DNA of 64,000 nt from Acidimicrobiia bacterium (GCA_024762335.1 JANTHO010000003.1:17397-81396), one strand, 5' to 3'. Counted from the first letter of the stretch, positions 50,463 through 60,567 are shown. The notes: generated by a model from the letters alone, not told the origin. Made by a program: numbers and translations.

Positions 50463-51815
50463 ATGGACTTGGGACCTCACGGCCAGACACCGAACGACGA
50501 TCCTCTGGGTGTGGCGGAGCGTCGCACGGCCAGGCGGAACATGGTTCCCCTCGTCGGCGGTCAGGCGATCTCGCTCTTCGGGGACTACATCGCTTTCTTC
50601 TCGCTCCCCTACTTCGTGCTCGCCCTCACCGGCGAAGCGCTTGATCTGGGCTTGACCGCCGCAGCGGAGACGCTCCCGATGCTGTTGTTCGGTTTGATCG
50701 CCGGTGTCCTTCTCGATCGGAGACAGAACCTCCGGTCGACGCTTGTCTGGGTCGATCTCGCCCGCGCTGCCGTTTTCGTCGGCCTCGCCATCGCTGCAGC
50801 GTCCGGAGCAGGTACGCGGTTCCTCGTGTTCGGGGTCGCTTTCGCCATCGGCTCCCTATCCGTGTTCTTCGACTCCGGTCTCCAAACGCTCATGCCGTCG
50901 GTCGTCGACGAAGACATGCTCATCGATGCCAACTCCCACCTTGCGGTTGCCCGTATGGTGACCTTCAGCGTCGGTCCTCTCGTCGGAGGTGTCCTCATCG
51001 CCCTGAGCGGTGGCTTCGCCATCGCGTTCCTCATCAACGCCCTCACCTTCCTCGCGTCGGCAGTCATGCTCACAATGATTCGTGTCCTTCATGATCGACC
51101 TCCGGTGCACCGGGAGGCTTTCGGCTCATCGCTCAAAGATGGTCTGGCCTATCTCTACTCCGAGGAACGTCTGCGCTGGGCCACGCTCGGCGGCACACTC
51201 ACGAATCTGGTCTTCCAGCCCCTCGAGGCACTCCTCGTCCTGTTCGTCGTCACCGAAGTGCTCCAGCAGCCGGCCGACGCGATCGGGGACCTCACCACCG
51301 TCGGAGCCAGCATCGGCCTGTTCTACGCCCTCAACGCCGCGCTCGGAGCGATCGGCGTGGCATTCGCTCCTCGCGTCTCGACGAGGATGCCTCTGGGAAC
51401 GATGTATGTGATCGGTCTCTTCTTCGTCGGCATCGGGTTCCTCGCTCTCGCGATACTCCGCTCGTTCTGGGCGGTGATCCCCGCCGGATTCACATTCGCG
51501 GGAATGGCGTGGGTGAACGTTGCCCTCACGACGATGCGCCAGCGCTTGACCCCACCCGAACTTCTCGGACGGGTCATCTCCGCGTCGCGCACGCTCGCAT
51601 GGATCGGCCTCCCCGCAGGCGCCGCGATCGGCGGCCTTCTCGCCGGCTACGTCGGAATCATCCCGGTCTACGTGGGCGGGTCTCTCCTCGTAATCGCAAT
51701 CGCGGCATTCCTTCTGGTGACACCGCTCGTGAGGAAGCCCGTGATGGCCGATCCCGACGACGCTCCGCACATGCTTTCTCCCCCGCCCGATCCCTCGGAC
51801 CAGACCGGCCGGTAA
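50463..51815 (+). CDS. MFS transporter
   Basis: About 12 hydrophobic segments; LVGGQAISLFGDYIAFFSLPYFVLALTG...GLIAGVLLDRRQNLRSTLVWVDLARA. Confidence 0.88.
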   Translation: MDLGPHGQTPNDDPLGVAERRTARRNMVPLVGGQAISLFGDYIAFFSLPYFVLALTGEALDLGLTAAAETLPMLLFGLIAGVLLDRRQNLRSTLVWVDLARAAVFVGLAIAAASGAGTRFLVFGVAFAIGSLSVFFDSGLQTLMPSVVDEDMLIDANSHLAVARMVTFSVGPLVGGVLIALSGGFAIAFLINALTFLASAVMLTMIRVLHDRPPVHREAFGSSLKDGLAYLYSEERLRWATLGGTLTNLVFQPLEALLVLFVVTEVLQQPADAIGDLTTVGASIGLFYALNAALGAIGVAFAPRVSTRMPLGTMYVIGLFFVGIGFLALAILRSFWAVIPAGFTFAGMAWVNVALTTMRQRLTPPELLGRVISASRTLAWIGLPAGAAIGGLLAGYVGIIPVYVGGSLLVIAIAAFLLVTPLVRKPVMADPDDAPHMLSPPPDPSDQTGR

Positions 51816-51888
51816 GGCAAGACCCCCAAGCCCCTGCGTCCGAGCCCGGATCCGTGGTTCCCCTAAGCAGCAGGACCCGTTCCCATTG

Positions 51889-52045
51889 TCCCCCACCGCC
51901 GAGGTGGGGGAGATGCCCGGAGGGCAGAGGGGGCCTCCCGGAGGCAGCAAAGCCATACGGAGAACGGACGCAGCTACGGGTCCCGCGGGAAGCCCCCTCT
52001 GCGATCGAGCAATCGCTCGATCGCGTCTCCCCCGCTGCCTGGTGG
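51889..52045. repeat. Inverted pair of REP-like palindromic elements between convergent genes
   Basis: GGGGGAGATGC-ccggagg-GCAGAGGGGGCCTCCCGGAGG (51906-51944) and, inverted, GGGGGAGACGC-gatcgagcgattgctcgatc-GCAGAGGGGGCTTCCCGCGGG (51981-52033); preceded by perfect hairpin TCCCCCACC-GCCGA-GGTGGGGGA (51889-51911). Confidence 0.85.
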
Positions 52046-52112
52046 AGACGAAGAACCATCCACACCCCCACCTCTTCCGCGGACTGAGGCTGCGTTACCG
52101 GTGGGGACTGGG

Positions 52113-52235
52113 TTAGTAGCGTCGACGCTTCTTGACCCGCATGCCGCGTCGGCCACGGACCATCCACCCGATGGCGAACCCGAGTCCGGCAGCGAGCACG
52201 ATCCAGATGAGAATCTGTGATCCGACGTAGAGCAC
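52113..52235 (-). CDS. Small membrane protein (40 aa)
   Basis: VLYVGSQILIWIVLAAGLGFAIGWMVRGRRGMRVKKRRRY; start overlaps OmpA stop (TAGTG). Confidence 0.6.
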   Translation of the reverse strand: MLYVGSQILIWIVLAAGLGFAIGWMVRGRRGMRVKKRRRY

Positions 52236-53467
52236 TAGCCCTCCAAGGCAATGAACTCGATGCGCCGGTTCTTCTGCCGGCCTTCCTCCGTCGAGTTGTC
52301 CGCAATCGGACGCGTATCACCATACCCGATAGCGATGAACCGGTTGGGATCCTCGCCCTGGGACACGAAGTAGTCGACGACGGCTTGCGCCCGCTGTTGC
52401 GAGAGGAGCATATTCCGCTCCGGAGTCCCCTTTGCATCGGCATGGCCGTCGACCTCAACCGGTACGTTCGGGATCTCTCTCAGCGCCACGAGGAGCTCGT
52501 CGAGGAGAGCCTTGCCCTCATCGGTGAGCTCATCGCTGCCGAACTCGAATTCGACGACCTTGCCCTCGATGAGCTCGGCAAGCGTTTGGTCGAGTTGCTC
52601 AACCTCCTGCCGCGTCGGCGGAGGCGGCTTCGGCGGCCCGAGGATGCCGTCGGTGACGGCGAATCCCGATGCCTCGAGCGCAGCGACGAACTCCGCGGCT
52701 CCGTCGCTGATGTCATGCTTTGCCTGCCGGCTGTCGACCTTCCCCGACGTCGTGACGACGTCGGCTGCAGGATTGACCATGACAGACCCCGTGGGGAGGT
52801 CCCCGGCGAGCGACCCGACCAGCGCGACGGCCTTTCCGATCCAATCATCCTCGCTCGGGATGCCCTCGACCGTGTCCACGCCGCTCACGTCCACCGTTTC
52901 GAAGCGAGCTCCACCTTCGTCGGACTCGATGGCACGCAGCCCGTCATCCAGATACGCGATCTGGTCTTCGCTCGACAATTCACCGGTCACAGTGATCGTG
53001 TCGCCCTCCCAGGCGAACAGCACAGGTGCTCCCTGCACGTCGGTCTCGACCGCGACGGGAGCGGCAACTTCCCACACACCAGACGTGTCGACGGCTGCAA
53101 CCCCGACCAGATCCGCTACCGCCTGCTCTGCCGAGGCGATGTCTTGGCCTTCCTGATACTCGCCCTTGAGTGCCAGATTGAACCCGTCGGCATCCGCGGT
53201 GACTGCGATGAAACCGGCGTTCTGGAGCGTCCGTACGGCGCGAGCTTCGAGGTCCGACTCGACCGATCGTGTGCCCATGAAGACTGCAACGGCGGCGAAC
53301 ACGAGGAACACGAGAATCGTTCCGGCGATGAATGCCGCCCATGATGAGGCCGGCTCATCGTCGAACGGCGACCGCTTGCCGGGCGGAGCGCTCGATGAGT
53401 GCGACTGCTGCGGCCTATTGATGCTCTGGAGTCTCTTGGATGTCTTGTTCTTTCGGCTCATGCTCAC
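52235..53467 (-). CDS. OmpA-family protein with BON-like region (ArfA-like architecture)
   Basis: N-terminal TM (FIAGTILVFLVFAAVAVFMG), BON-like repeats, C-terminal VEVDGHADAKGTPERNMLLSQQRAQAVVDYFVSQGEDPNRFIAIGYGDTRPIADNSTEEGRQKNRRIEF. Confidence 0.87.
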   Translation of the reverse strand: MSMSRKNKTSKRLQSINRPQQSHSSSAPPGKRSPFDDEPASSWAAFIAGTILVFLVFAAVAVFMGTRSVESDLEARAVRTLQNAGFIAVTADADGFNLALKGEYQEGQDIASAEQAVADLVGVAAVDTSGVWEVAAPVAVETDVQGAPVLFAWEGDTITVTGELSSEDQIAYLDDGLRAIESDEGGARFETVDVSGVDTVEGIPSEDDWIGKAVALVGSLAGDLPTGSVMVNPAADVVTTSGKVDSRQAKHDISDGAAEFVAALEASGFAVTDGILGPPKPPPPTRQEVEQLDQTLAELIEGKVVEFEFGSDELTDEGKALLDELLVALREIPNVPVEVDGHADAKGTPERNMLLSQQRAQAVVDYFVSQGEDPNRFIAIGYGDTRPIADNSTEEGRQKNRRIEFIALEG

Positions 53468-53526
53468 CAGAAATCCTACCGAGTCTCACGACAACCGGTC
53501 CCGACTCGATCGTGGGTTGCGGCGTA

Positions 53527-54309
53527 TCAGCCGACTTCGAGGGTCGAGTCGTCGAGAACGAGCCGGATCGCGTCATAGTCGCGCACCGCCGTTGTCAACA
53601 TGTCTCCGGTCGCTTCCTTCAGTGCACGGAGCCGTCGAGCGAGTTCTTCGTACTCATCCCGGCTCTCCGCGAAACGCTCGATCGATCGACGCCGTTCTTC
53701 CTCGTATACCTCCGACGCTCTCCCCTTTGCATCATCGAGTGTCGATTGCGCTTCGCTCTCAGCGGCTTCCAGAATGTGCGCCTTCTCCATCGCAGCCTCT
53801 TGGCGGGTCCGCTCGGCCTCCTCGCGGGCGGTCGCGATCTCCCCTTCCGCGGTCTGCGTCGCCGTCCGGAGCACTCCCTCGGCCTCACGACGAATCGTCT
53901 CAGCCTCCTCGGTTGCCGCTTCGAGTCGCGCCTGGGCTTGCCGGAGAAGACCTTCGGCGTCCTTACGGGCGGCTTCGGCGTCCGCCCGCGGGTCTGCAAG
54001 GAGACGGGCCGCTTCGATCTCGGCATCCCTGAGGATCCGCGCCGCGCGATCCTCGGCCTCAGAGAGCAATTTCTGTTTCGCTTCTGCAGCGGCAACATAC
54101 GCCGACTCAACCGACTCTTCGACTTCGCGAGTCCCCGTTCGTCGTCGCTCGAGTTCACGGTTGTGGATCAGTGCATCCTTGACGGATGCCTCGAGTTCGG
54201 CGATCGCGGCAGACATCTCAGAGAGAAAGGCATCGACCTCGCCGCGGTCGTAGCCGCGTCGCGAAACCTCGAACGTTCTCCGCCCGATTGATTCTGCTAG
54301 CGATTCCAT
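53527..54309 (-). CDS. DivIVA-domain coiled-coil protein
   Basis: RTFEVSRRGYDRGEVDAFLSEMSAAIAELEASVKDAL followed by long heptad-rich Ala/Glu coiled coil. Confidence 0.85.
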   Translation of the reverse strand: MESLAESIGRRTFEVSRRGYDRGEVDAFLSEMSAAIAELEASVKDALIHNRELERRRTGTREVEESVESAYVAAAEAKQKLLSEAEDRAARILRDAEIEAARLLADPRADAEAARKDAEGLLRQAQARLEAATEEAETIRREAEGVLRTATQTAEGEIATAREEAERTRQEAAMEKAHILEAAESEAQSTLDDAKGRASEVYEEERRRSIERFAESRDEYEELARRLRALKEATGDMLTTAVRDYDAIRLVLDDSTLEVG

Positions 54310-54349
54310 CGACGACCTCCTCTGTGGGACGCCCCCCACATCCGCCGAC

Positions 54350-54378
54350 AGGATAGAACACCTACACAGCGCGGTCAA
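54350..54378 (-). promoter_or_regulatory. Putative sigmaA promoter for divIVA-like gene
   Basis: Minus strand TTGACC, 17 bp spacer, TATCCT. Confidence 0.55.
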
Positions 54379-54482
54379 TACCGCATGACTCGCCACGCTC
54401 CGTGGCCATGTATGATCCGCGGTTTCATCTGCGGCTGCTCGGGCGATGCGGTTCAACCGGGAGGACCGGGTACGCTGGCCCG

Positions 54483-55157
54483 ATGATCGAAACGTTAGCC
54501 GGCGGTCTCGGAGCCGGCGACTGCGAGCAATTGGTGGCCGGGGGCTTGATCCAGCCCGTCAACGCGTGGTCCAGCCTTGCGTACTCGGTTGTCGGGATCG
54601 CCCTGATGTTCATCTTGCGGCGAGCCTCGAACCGTGAACGCTCCTACGGCGTGATCTTCGGGCTCCTCCTCATCCTCACCGGGATCGGCAGTTTCATGTA
54701 CCACGGCCCACAGCAGTGGGGCGCCGGGTTCATGCATGACATCACCTTCCTGGCAGCGCTCTGGTTCTTGATCGTCGTCGATACGGGAATCGGACTCCAC
54801 TGGCGAGTCGGCCGGATCTCGCTTGCCACCGGTCTCGCTGTCTTGGCGCTTGCAGGCGTCCTGCTCACAGCACCCGACTCGACCAACCTGCTCACGGGAG
54901 TCACCGTTGCCATGCTCGTCGTGTCCGATCTCGTGCTACGCAGGATCGGACGATACGACCGGGGCTGGTACGTGACCGCTCTCGCATTGTTCGCCGCGGC
55001 CCTCGTCGCCAACGTCTTCGGCAGGACCGGGTCGGCTCTCTGTGAGCCCGGTAGCGGGCTCCAACTCCATGCGCTCTGGCATGTTCTTTCGGCAGGGGCC
55101 CTTGGCTCCTACTTCCTCGCGACCGGTCCCGCTCGATCCAAGGAGTCACGCACGTGA
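54483..55157 (+). CDS. CREST-superfamily / alkaline ceramidase-like membrane protein
   Basis: GIGSFMYHGPQQWGAGFMHDITFLAALWFLIVV...LQLHALWHVLSAGALGSYFLATG: SxxxH, HD and HxxxH motifs in a multi-TM protein. Confidence 0.72.
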   Translation: MIETLAGGLGAGDCEQLVAGGLIQPVNAWSSLAYSVVGIALMFILRRASNRERSYGVIFGLLLILTGIGSFMYHGPQQWGAGFMHDITFLAALWFLIVVDTGIGLHWRVGRISLATGLAVLALAGVLLTAPDSTNLLTGVTVAMLVVSDLVLRRIGRYDRGWYVTALALFAAALVANVFGRTGSALCEPGSGLQLHALWHVLSAGALGSYFLATGPARSKESRT

Positions 55158-56128
55158 AACTTCCCGTTGAATACACCGACGTTGAATCGGCGGCACAGCG
55201 AATCTCTCCCTTCGTCCACCGAACTCCCGTGTTCACGTCCGCAACATTCGATCGCGAAGTGGGAGCCGAAGTCTTCTTCAAAGCGGAGAACCTTCAGAAG
55301 GTCGGAGCGTTCAAGGCACGGGGCGCCACGAACGCAGTTCTGCAACTCCCCGACGACGTACCTGGTGTCGTCACCCATTCATCGGGGAACCACGGACAGG
55401 CGATCGCATACGCGGCCGCCCTGCGAGACCTACCGGCGTGGATCGTCATCCCCAGGACGGCCCCGTATCTCAAGATCGAAGCCGTCCGCTCCTACGGTGC
55501 ACACGTCGTATTCTGCGATCACGCGGAACGCGCATCAACCGCCGCAGACGTCGCCGCCCGGACGGGCGCCGTCCTCGTGCATCCCTTCGACGATCCTGCG
55601 GTCATCGCAGGACAGGGCACGGCGACGCTCGAACTCCTCGACCAGGTCCCCGGCGTGGATACGGTCGTCGCCCCCATCGGCGGCGGCGGTCTCCTCTCAG
55701 GCGCCGCGACCGCAGCCGCCGGCCGGCCAGGACCGATTTCCATCATCGGAGCGGAACCGTTCGCCGTCGATGATGCCTACCGGTCTCTCGAGAGCGGCCA
55801 TCGGCAGCCGGGCGTTGAGAACCCGGTGACGCTCGCCGACGGGTTGCTGACCGGGATCGGAGCGCGTCCGTTCACGATTCTCCAGTCCCTCGGCGCGACG
55901 GTGATCCGGGTCACCGAAGCGGCGATCCTCGAAGCATCGTTGTTCCTCGTCGACCGCATGAAGCTCGTCGTCGAACCGTCGGGGGCAACCCCGATCGCGG
56001 CCATCCGAGCGCAGCCGGAACGTTTCGCCGGACGGCGGGTCGGCGTCATCCTCTCCGGTGGCAATACCGACCTCGCATGGCTCTCAAGAGCCCGCCGGGC
56101 CGATGCGGTTTCCGACCCGACTACGTGA
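55154..56128 (+). CDS. PLP-dependent threonine/serine dehydratase family
   Basis: AQRISPFVHRTPVFTSATFDREVGAEVFFKAENLQKVGAFKARGATNAV...SSGNHGQAIAYAA...PIGGGGLLSGAATA; GTGA overlap. Confidence 0.9.
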   Translation: MKLPVEYTDVESAAQRISPFVHRTPVFTSATFDREVGAEVFFKAENLQKVGAFKARGATNAVLQLPDDVPGVVTHSSGNHGQAIAYAAALRDLPAWIVIPRTAPYLKIEAVRSYGAHVVFCDHAERASTAADVAARTGAVLVHPFDDPAVIAGQGTATLELLDQVPGVDTVVAPIGGGGLLSGAATAAAGRPGPISIIGAEPFAVDDAYRSLESGHRQPGVENPVTLADGLLTGIGARPFTILQSLGATVIRVTEAAILEASLFLVDRMKLVVEPSGATPIAAIRAQPERFAGRRVGVILSGGNTDLAWLSRARRADAVSDPTT

Positions 56129-56948
56129 TCGACGAGAGGCTCGTCAAGGCCGAAGCAAGACCCCGGCGTGCCTCGGTGAGGTTTTCGGAGGCTCGCAACT
56201 CGCGATCCCGTGCCGCTGCCAGAGTCGCCGACCGATCGGGCTGTCCCTCTGCTTCTCCTTCGGCTGCACGGTACGCGTACCGGGCTTCCGCTCGAGCGTC
56301 CACTGCCGCACGGGTGCCGTTCAGATGGTCCACGACCGTTCGAGCCATCTCCGCCGTCCGCGTGTCGGGGGCCGCGGCCTCTAGCGCGTAGAGATGGTCG
56401 GTTGCAGACTGCATCCGAGTTGCGAGTTGGCTCCATGCCTCGGCGTTCGCTGTCTCTGCGGTCGCTCCGACATCCGTCGTCCGGTCATACTGTGCGTTCC
56501 CACGCCAGATGGCGAGCGACTCGGTGAGATGATCGAACAGCCACCGGGCATCGGCGTATCCGCTCCTCGCACGTTCCTTCCACGAAGCAGTGGCGTTGGC
56601 GACGGTCACATTCTTCTTCTTCCCCGATGTGGCGAGCACGATGATGAGGACGAGGAGAAGGAGTCCCCCGACGATGAGGATCCACCACGGGGCTTCACCT
56701 TCAGTTTCAGGGGCTTCCGTCGGATCCGGGGCTTGCGTCGTATCGGGAGCCTCGGTCGTTTCTGGAGGCTGCGTCGTCTCCGGAGGCTGCGTCGTCTCCG
56801 GAGGCTGCGTCGTGTCGGGGGCCTGCGTCGTGCCACCATCTCCCGGCGCGGTCGTGGTCGGCAGTACACCGCCCGAACAAGCCGCCGCAGCGAAGCTCAG
56901 GGTCACTACCAGCAACCCCAGACCGATCAACCGACGACTGCCGAGCAC
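56121..56948 (-). CDS. Putative lipoprotein with Pro/Thr-rich repeats and TM segment
   Basis: MLGSRRLIGLGLLVVTLSFAAAACSGG (lipobox) ...TTQPPETTQPPETTQPPETTEAPDTTQAP... WWILIVGGLLLLVLIIVLATSGKKK. Confidence 0.75.
   Translation of the reverse strand: MLGSRRLIGLGLLVVTLSFAAAACSGGVLPTTTAPGDGGTTQAPDTTQPPETTQPPETTQPPETTEAPDTTQAPDPTEAPETEGEAPWWILIVGGLLLLVLIIVLATSGKKKNVTVANATASWKERARSGYADARWLFDHLTESLAIWRGNAQYDRTTDVGATAETANAEAWSQLATRMQSATDHLYALEAAAPDTRTAEMARTVVDHLNGTRAAVDARAEARYAYRAAEGEAEGQPDRSATLAAARDRELRASENLTEARRGLASALTSLSSIT
56725..56832. repeat. 18-bp tandem repeat (about 6 units) encoding PPETTQ-type hexapeptides
   Basis: Units tctggaggctgcgtcgtc, tccggaggctgcgtcgtc, tccggaggctgcgtcgtg, tcgggggcctgcgtcgtg plus two degenerate flanking units. 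Confidence 0.88.
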
Positions 56949-57003
56949 TGTTCCCTCCGTATCGATTCGAGCCGATGCTACCCCGGTCCACCGCGAACAG
57001 CGC

Positions 57004-58170
57004 TCACAGCGCTCCAGGAAACCAGTCTTTCAACCGTTCGGTCCTCCTGGTCTCTACGGCCTCGGCCATGAGAGCCTCGGGAAGAGATGCCATCGATCGT
57101 GCGACGCGATCCGGACGTGCCCCGGTTGCAACGGGTCGTCCGTCCGATAGGTCGCACACTTCCTGTGCTCTCGCCGACATCTCTGCGGTTCCGATCCGTC
57201 GGGCATAGTCGATGATTGTCTCCTTCGGAAGACCGAGGAGCGGCCGAAGAATCGGCACCGTCGCTGCATCGGAAACGGCGACCAGATGCGGCAACGTCTG
57301 CGACGACACCTGTCCCAGAGCATCGCCCGTTGCGAGCGCGAGAATCTGCCTCTCCTCGGCAAGGATCGATGCGGCACGGGCCATCAGCACCTTCAACGCG
57401 ACCTGTCGCATGCGGGAATCGACGTGTTCAAAGAGCGCCTCTTTCGCCGGCTGGAACTCGACAATGTGCACAAGGGGATCCGTTCCGTACCCCCACCGCT
57501 CCCACAGAGCCCGTGCGACCGCAACGGCGTGGTCGGATTGGGCACACGAGAGGGAGAAATGTACGAACTCGACGGGGGATCCCCGCGACATCAGCATCCA
57601 CGCGGCAACGACGGAGTCGAAGCCGCCGGAGATGAGCACCAGGGCCGGTTCTTGCGTCCCAATCGGAAGACCCGCCGGACCCCGATGCCGGGCCTCGACG
57701 AGGAAGGCCCGTTCGCCCAGGACAGTCACCTCGACCGGAACTTGCGGATCGTCGAGGTTGACGGTTCCACCCGCCTCGACGAGGAGCGCCCCCGCCCGAG
57801 AGGCAAGATCGAATGACTTCCATGTGTGCGAGCCACGGCGCTTCACGCGCACGCCGAATGTTCGCCCTGCCACACGGTCACTCGTAAGACGAGCTACTTC
57901 TGATGCGAGATGATCGAGATCTCCCGCTTCGATCTCCGTCATCTCGTCCACGGATGCGATGCCGAAGACGCGAGTCGCCACATCGATGATGGCCTCGGCT
58001 CGTTCACCCGGATCGAGTGCGAATCGATGCGATCCCAGGCGTTCGAGCGAGCCCTCCCATCCCGTTTCGTCCAGCGCGACGCGCAAGGTCGATAGGACGC
58101 GCTTGATCATCGACGGTTGGGTGCGGCGCGACTTCAGGAAGATGTCGCCCGAAAGGGTGATCTGGATCAC
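57004..58170 (-). CDS. thiI: tRNA 4-thiouridine synthase/sulfurtransferase ThiI
   Basis: THUMP region; LVLISGGFDSVVAAWMLMSRGSPVEFVHFSL PP-loop. Confidence 0.88.
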   Translation of the reverse strand: MIQITLSGDIFLKSRRTQPSMIKRVLSTLRVALDETGWEGSLERLGSHRFALDPGERAEAIIDVATRVFGIASVDEMTEIEAGDLDHLASEVARLTSDRVAGRTFGVRVKRRGSHTWKSFDLASRAGALLVEAGGTVNLDDPQVPVEVTVLGERAFLVEARHRGPAGLPIGTQEPALVLISGGFDSVVAAWMLMSRGSPVEFVHFSLSCAQSDHAVAVARALWERWGYGTDPLVHIVEFQPAKEALFEHVDSRMRQVALKVLMARAASILAEERQILALATGDALGQVSSQTLPHLVAVSDAATVPILRPLLGLPKETIIDYARRIGTAEMSARAQEVCDLSDGRPVATGARPDRVARSMASLPEALMAEAVETRRTERLKDWFPGAL

Positions 58171-58270
58171 GGAACGTCCTTCTCCGGTCGGGCTTGCAGC
58201 ATACGGACCTTCCCGGTCTTCGGAGACGGGCCGCTCAGGTCCATCGAGGCGACCTCCGGATTTCGGACGA

Positions 58271-58307
58271 ACAACAACCCCGAGGGGTGGTGCCCTTGGG
58301 GTTGTTG
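58271..58307 (-). terminator. Hairpin terminator downstream of tRNA-Leu
   Basis: Minus strand AACAACCCCAAGGG...CCCTCGGGGTTGTT followed by a T-containing tail. Confidence 0.7.
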
Positions 58308-58392
58308 GTGTCGGAGAGAAGACTCGAACTTCCACGGGCTTTCGCCCACATGGCCCTCAACCATGCGCGTCTACCAATTCCGCCACTCCGAC
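58306..58392 (-). tRNA. tRNA-Leu (GAG), CCA encoded
   Basis: GTCGGAG/CTCCGAC acceptor, anticodon arm CATGG-TTGAGGG-CCATG, variable arm GGGCGAAAGCCC, TTCGAGT loop, ACCA end. Confidence 0.93.
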
Positions 58393-58432
58393 GTAGCGGC
58401 CGGGAGTATAGGAACCCCGTCGACCAATCCTC

Positions 58433-59518
58433 CTAGAAGACCTGTTGGACCTCGGGGAAGTGGCAGGCGGCCCAGTGTCCGGCTTCGAGTTCGCGGAACT
58501 CGGGTTCGTCAACGTCACACTTGCCTTCTACCGCTATCGGGCACCGCGTGTGGAACCGACATCCCGAGGGCGGGTTCGCCGGTGACGGGATATCCCCTTC
58601 CAGAATGATCCGTTCTCGGTTGGCTTCGATATGCGGGTCTGGGATCGGAACGGCCGACAGCAGCGCATGCGTGTACGGATGCATCGGGCGGTCGTACAGG
58701 GCGTCGCGGTCGGCCATCTCGACCATCTTTCCAAGGTACATCACCGCGACCCGATCTGAGATGTGCCGGACGACGGACAGATCGTGAGCGATGAACAGAT
58801 ACGTGAGGCCGTATTCGTCCTGAAGGTCGTCCATCAGGTTCAGGACCTGGGCCTGGATCGACACATCGAGTGCCGATACGGGTTCGTCGAGCACCATGAA
58901 CGACGGGTTGAGCGCGAGCGCCCGTGCGACGCCGATGCGTTGTCGTTGGCCACCGGAGAATTCGTGCGGGTAGCGGTTCGCATGCTCCGGACTCAGGCCC
59001 ACCACCTTGAGGAGGTCCTTGACCTTGTCGAGACGCTCGCTCTTCGTCCCCTCGCCGTGGACGAGGAGCGGTTCGGCGATGATCGAAGCGACGGTCATGC
59101 GCGGGTTGAGAGACGCGTACGGGTCCTGGAACACGATCTGCATGTCTCGCCGGACTTCGCGAAGCAGATCCTTCTTCGCCGTCGCGACGTTCACGATCTC
59201 GTCTTCTTCCCCCTCGCGCTCCATCCGGAACCAGACGTCTCCCGACGTCGGCTCCAGCAGGCGCAGCAACGACCGTGCCGTCGTGGACTTCCCGCAGCCC
59301 GACTCGCCGACAAGACCGAGGGTTTCGCCGCGCTTGATTTCGAATGAGATGTCGGAAACGGCTTTGACCGCGCCGATCTGCTTACGGAAGAAGATTCCCT
59401 TGGTGATCGGGAACTCCTTCACGAGATGGTTCACCCGCAGGATCACGTCGTCCGGGAGGTTCGAAGGATCCACGACGGCAGCATCCATCGCCGCGGCTCC
59501 GGCAGTTGCATCGGTCAC
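58433..59518 (-). CDS. Dipeptide/oligopeptide ABC transporter ATP-binding protein (DppF/OppF)
   Basis: [20 protein letters not shown]...[32 protein letters not shown]; Cys-rich C-terminal [12 protein letters not shown]. Confidence 0.94.
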   Translation of the reverse strand: MTDATAGAAAMDAAVVDPSNLPDDVILRVNHLVKEFPITKGIFFRKQIGAVKAVSDISFEIKRGETLGLVGESGCGKSTTARSLLRLLEPTSGDVWFRMEREGEEDEIVNVATAKKDLLREVRRDMQIVFQDPYASLNPRMTVASIIAEPLLVHGEGTKSERLDKVKDLLKVVGLSPEHANRYPHEFSGGQRQRIGVARALALNPSFMVLDEPVSALDVSIQAQVLNLMDDLQDEYGLTYLFIAHDLSVVRHISDRVAVMYLGKMVEMADRDALYDRPMHPYTHALLSAVPIPDPHIEANRERIILEGDIPSPANPPSGCRFHTRCPIAVEGKCDVDEPEFRELEAGHWAACHFPEVQQVF

Positions 59519-60561
59519 GATGATGCCCCCTCGCTCACAACGGGTTCCGAAGTTTCATCACCGGCGATCATGCTCTTCAGGTCGAGTTCTTCCGCGTGGT
59601 GACAGGCCGCTCGTTGACCGGGGTTCCCGACATCCCGGAGCGCCGGGAGGACCTCACCACATATCTCGGTTGCAAAATCGCACCTCGGCCGGAACCGACA
59701 TCCCTTGGGAAGGTCGATCACCGATGGGGGTGCGCCGCGCACCGAGTGGAGCCGCTGACGCTGCGCATCGTCGAGGCGGGTCATGGATCCGAGCAGACCC
59801 CAGGTGTACGGGTGTTGCGGGTTGTAGTAGATGTCGTCGATCGAACCGGACTCGACAATCCCGCCCGCATACATGACGTGCACGTCGTCGCAGAATCCCG
59901 CCACGACGCCGAGGTCGTGCGTGATCAGCATCACTGCGGTTCCGCGGTCTTCTGCGAGCTGCAGCATGAGATCCATGATCTGTGCCTGGGTCGTCACATC
60001 GAGCGCGGTCGTCGGCTCGTCTGCGATCAACAGATCCGGGTTGCAGGACAACCCCATGGCGATCATGATGCGCTGGCGCATCCCGCCCGAGTACTGATGC
60101 GGATAGTCCATCATCCGCTGGCTGGCGTTCGGGATCTGTACGTCTTCGATCGCCTGGATCGCGATCTCTCTTGCCTCGCTGCGACTCACGTCCTGGTGGA
60201 GCAGGATCGTCTCCATCAGCTGATCACCGATCGTGTAAACCGGGTTGAGCGCCGTCATCGGATCCTGGAAGATCATGGCGATCTGTCCGCCCCGGACCTC
60301 CTGCATCTGATCCTCGTCGAGTTCGAGCAGATTCTGTCCCTTGAACAGCAGCCGACCGGTCACGATCTCTCCCGCCGGCGGTTCGATGAGGCCCATAACG
60401 GACAGGGCGGTCACGGACTTGCCGGAACCCGACTCCCCCACGACACCGAGCCGTTGGCCCGCCTCCATCGTGAATGAGATCCCGTCGACGGCACGGACGA
60501 TGCCCTCTTCGGTCGAGAAATACGTGCGTAGATCATCGACTACGAGCAGCGGTTCACTCAC
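59515..60561 (-). CDS. Dipeptide/oligopeptide ABC transporter ATP-binding protein (DppD/OppD)
   Basis: [20 protein letters not shown]...[32 protein letters not shown]. Confidence 0.94.
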   Translation of the reverse strand: MSEPLLVVDDLRTYFSTEEGIVRAVDGISFTMEAGQRLGVVGESGSGKSVTALSVMGLIEPPAGEIVTGRLLFKGQNLLELDEDQMQEVRGGQIAMIFQDPMTALNPVYTIGDQLMETILLHQDVSRSEAREIAIQAIEDVQIPNASQRMMDYPHQYSGGMRQRIMIAMGLSCNPDLLIADEPTTALDVTTQAQIMDLMLQLAEDRGTAVMLITHDLGVVAGFCDDVHVMYAGGIVESGSIDDIYYNPQHPYTWGLLGSMTRLDDAQRQRLHSVRGAPPSVIDLPKGCRFRPRCDFATEICGEVLPALRDVGNPGQRAACHHAEELDLKSMIAGDETSEPVVSEGASS

Positions 60562-60567
60562 TGGTCC

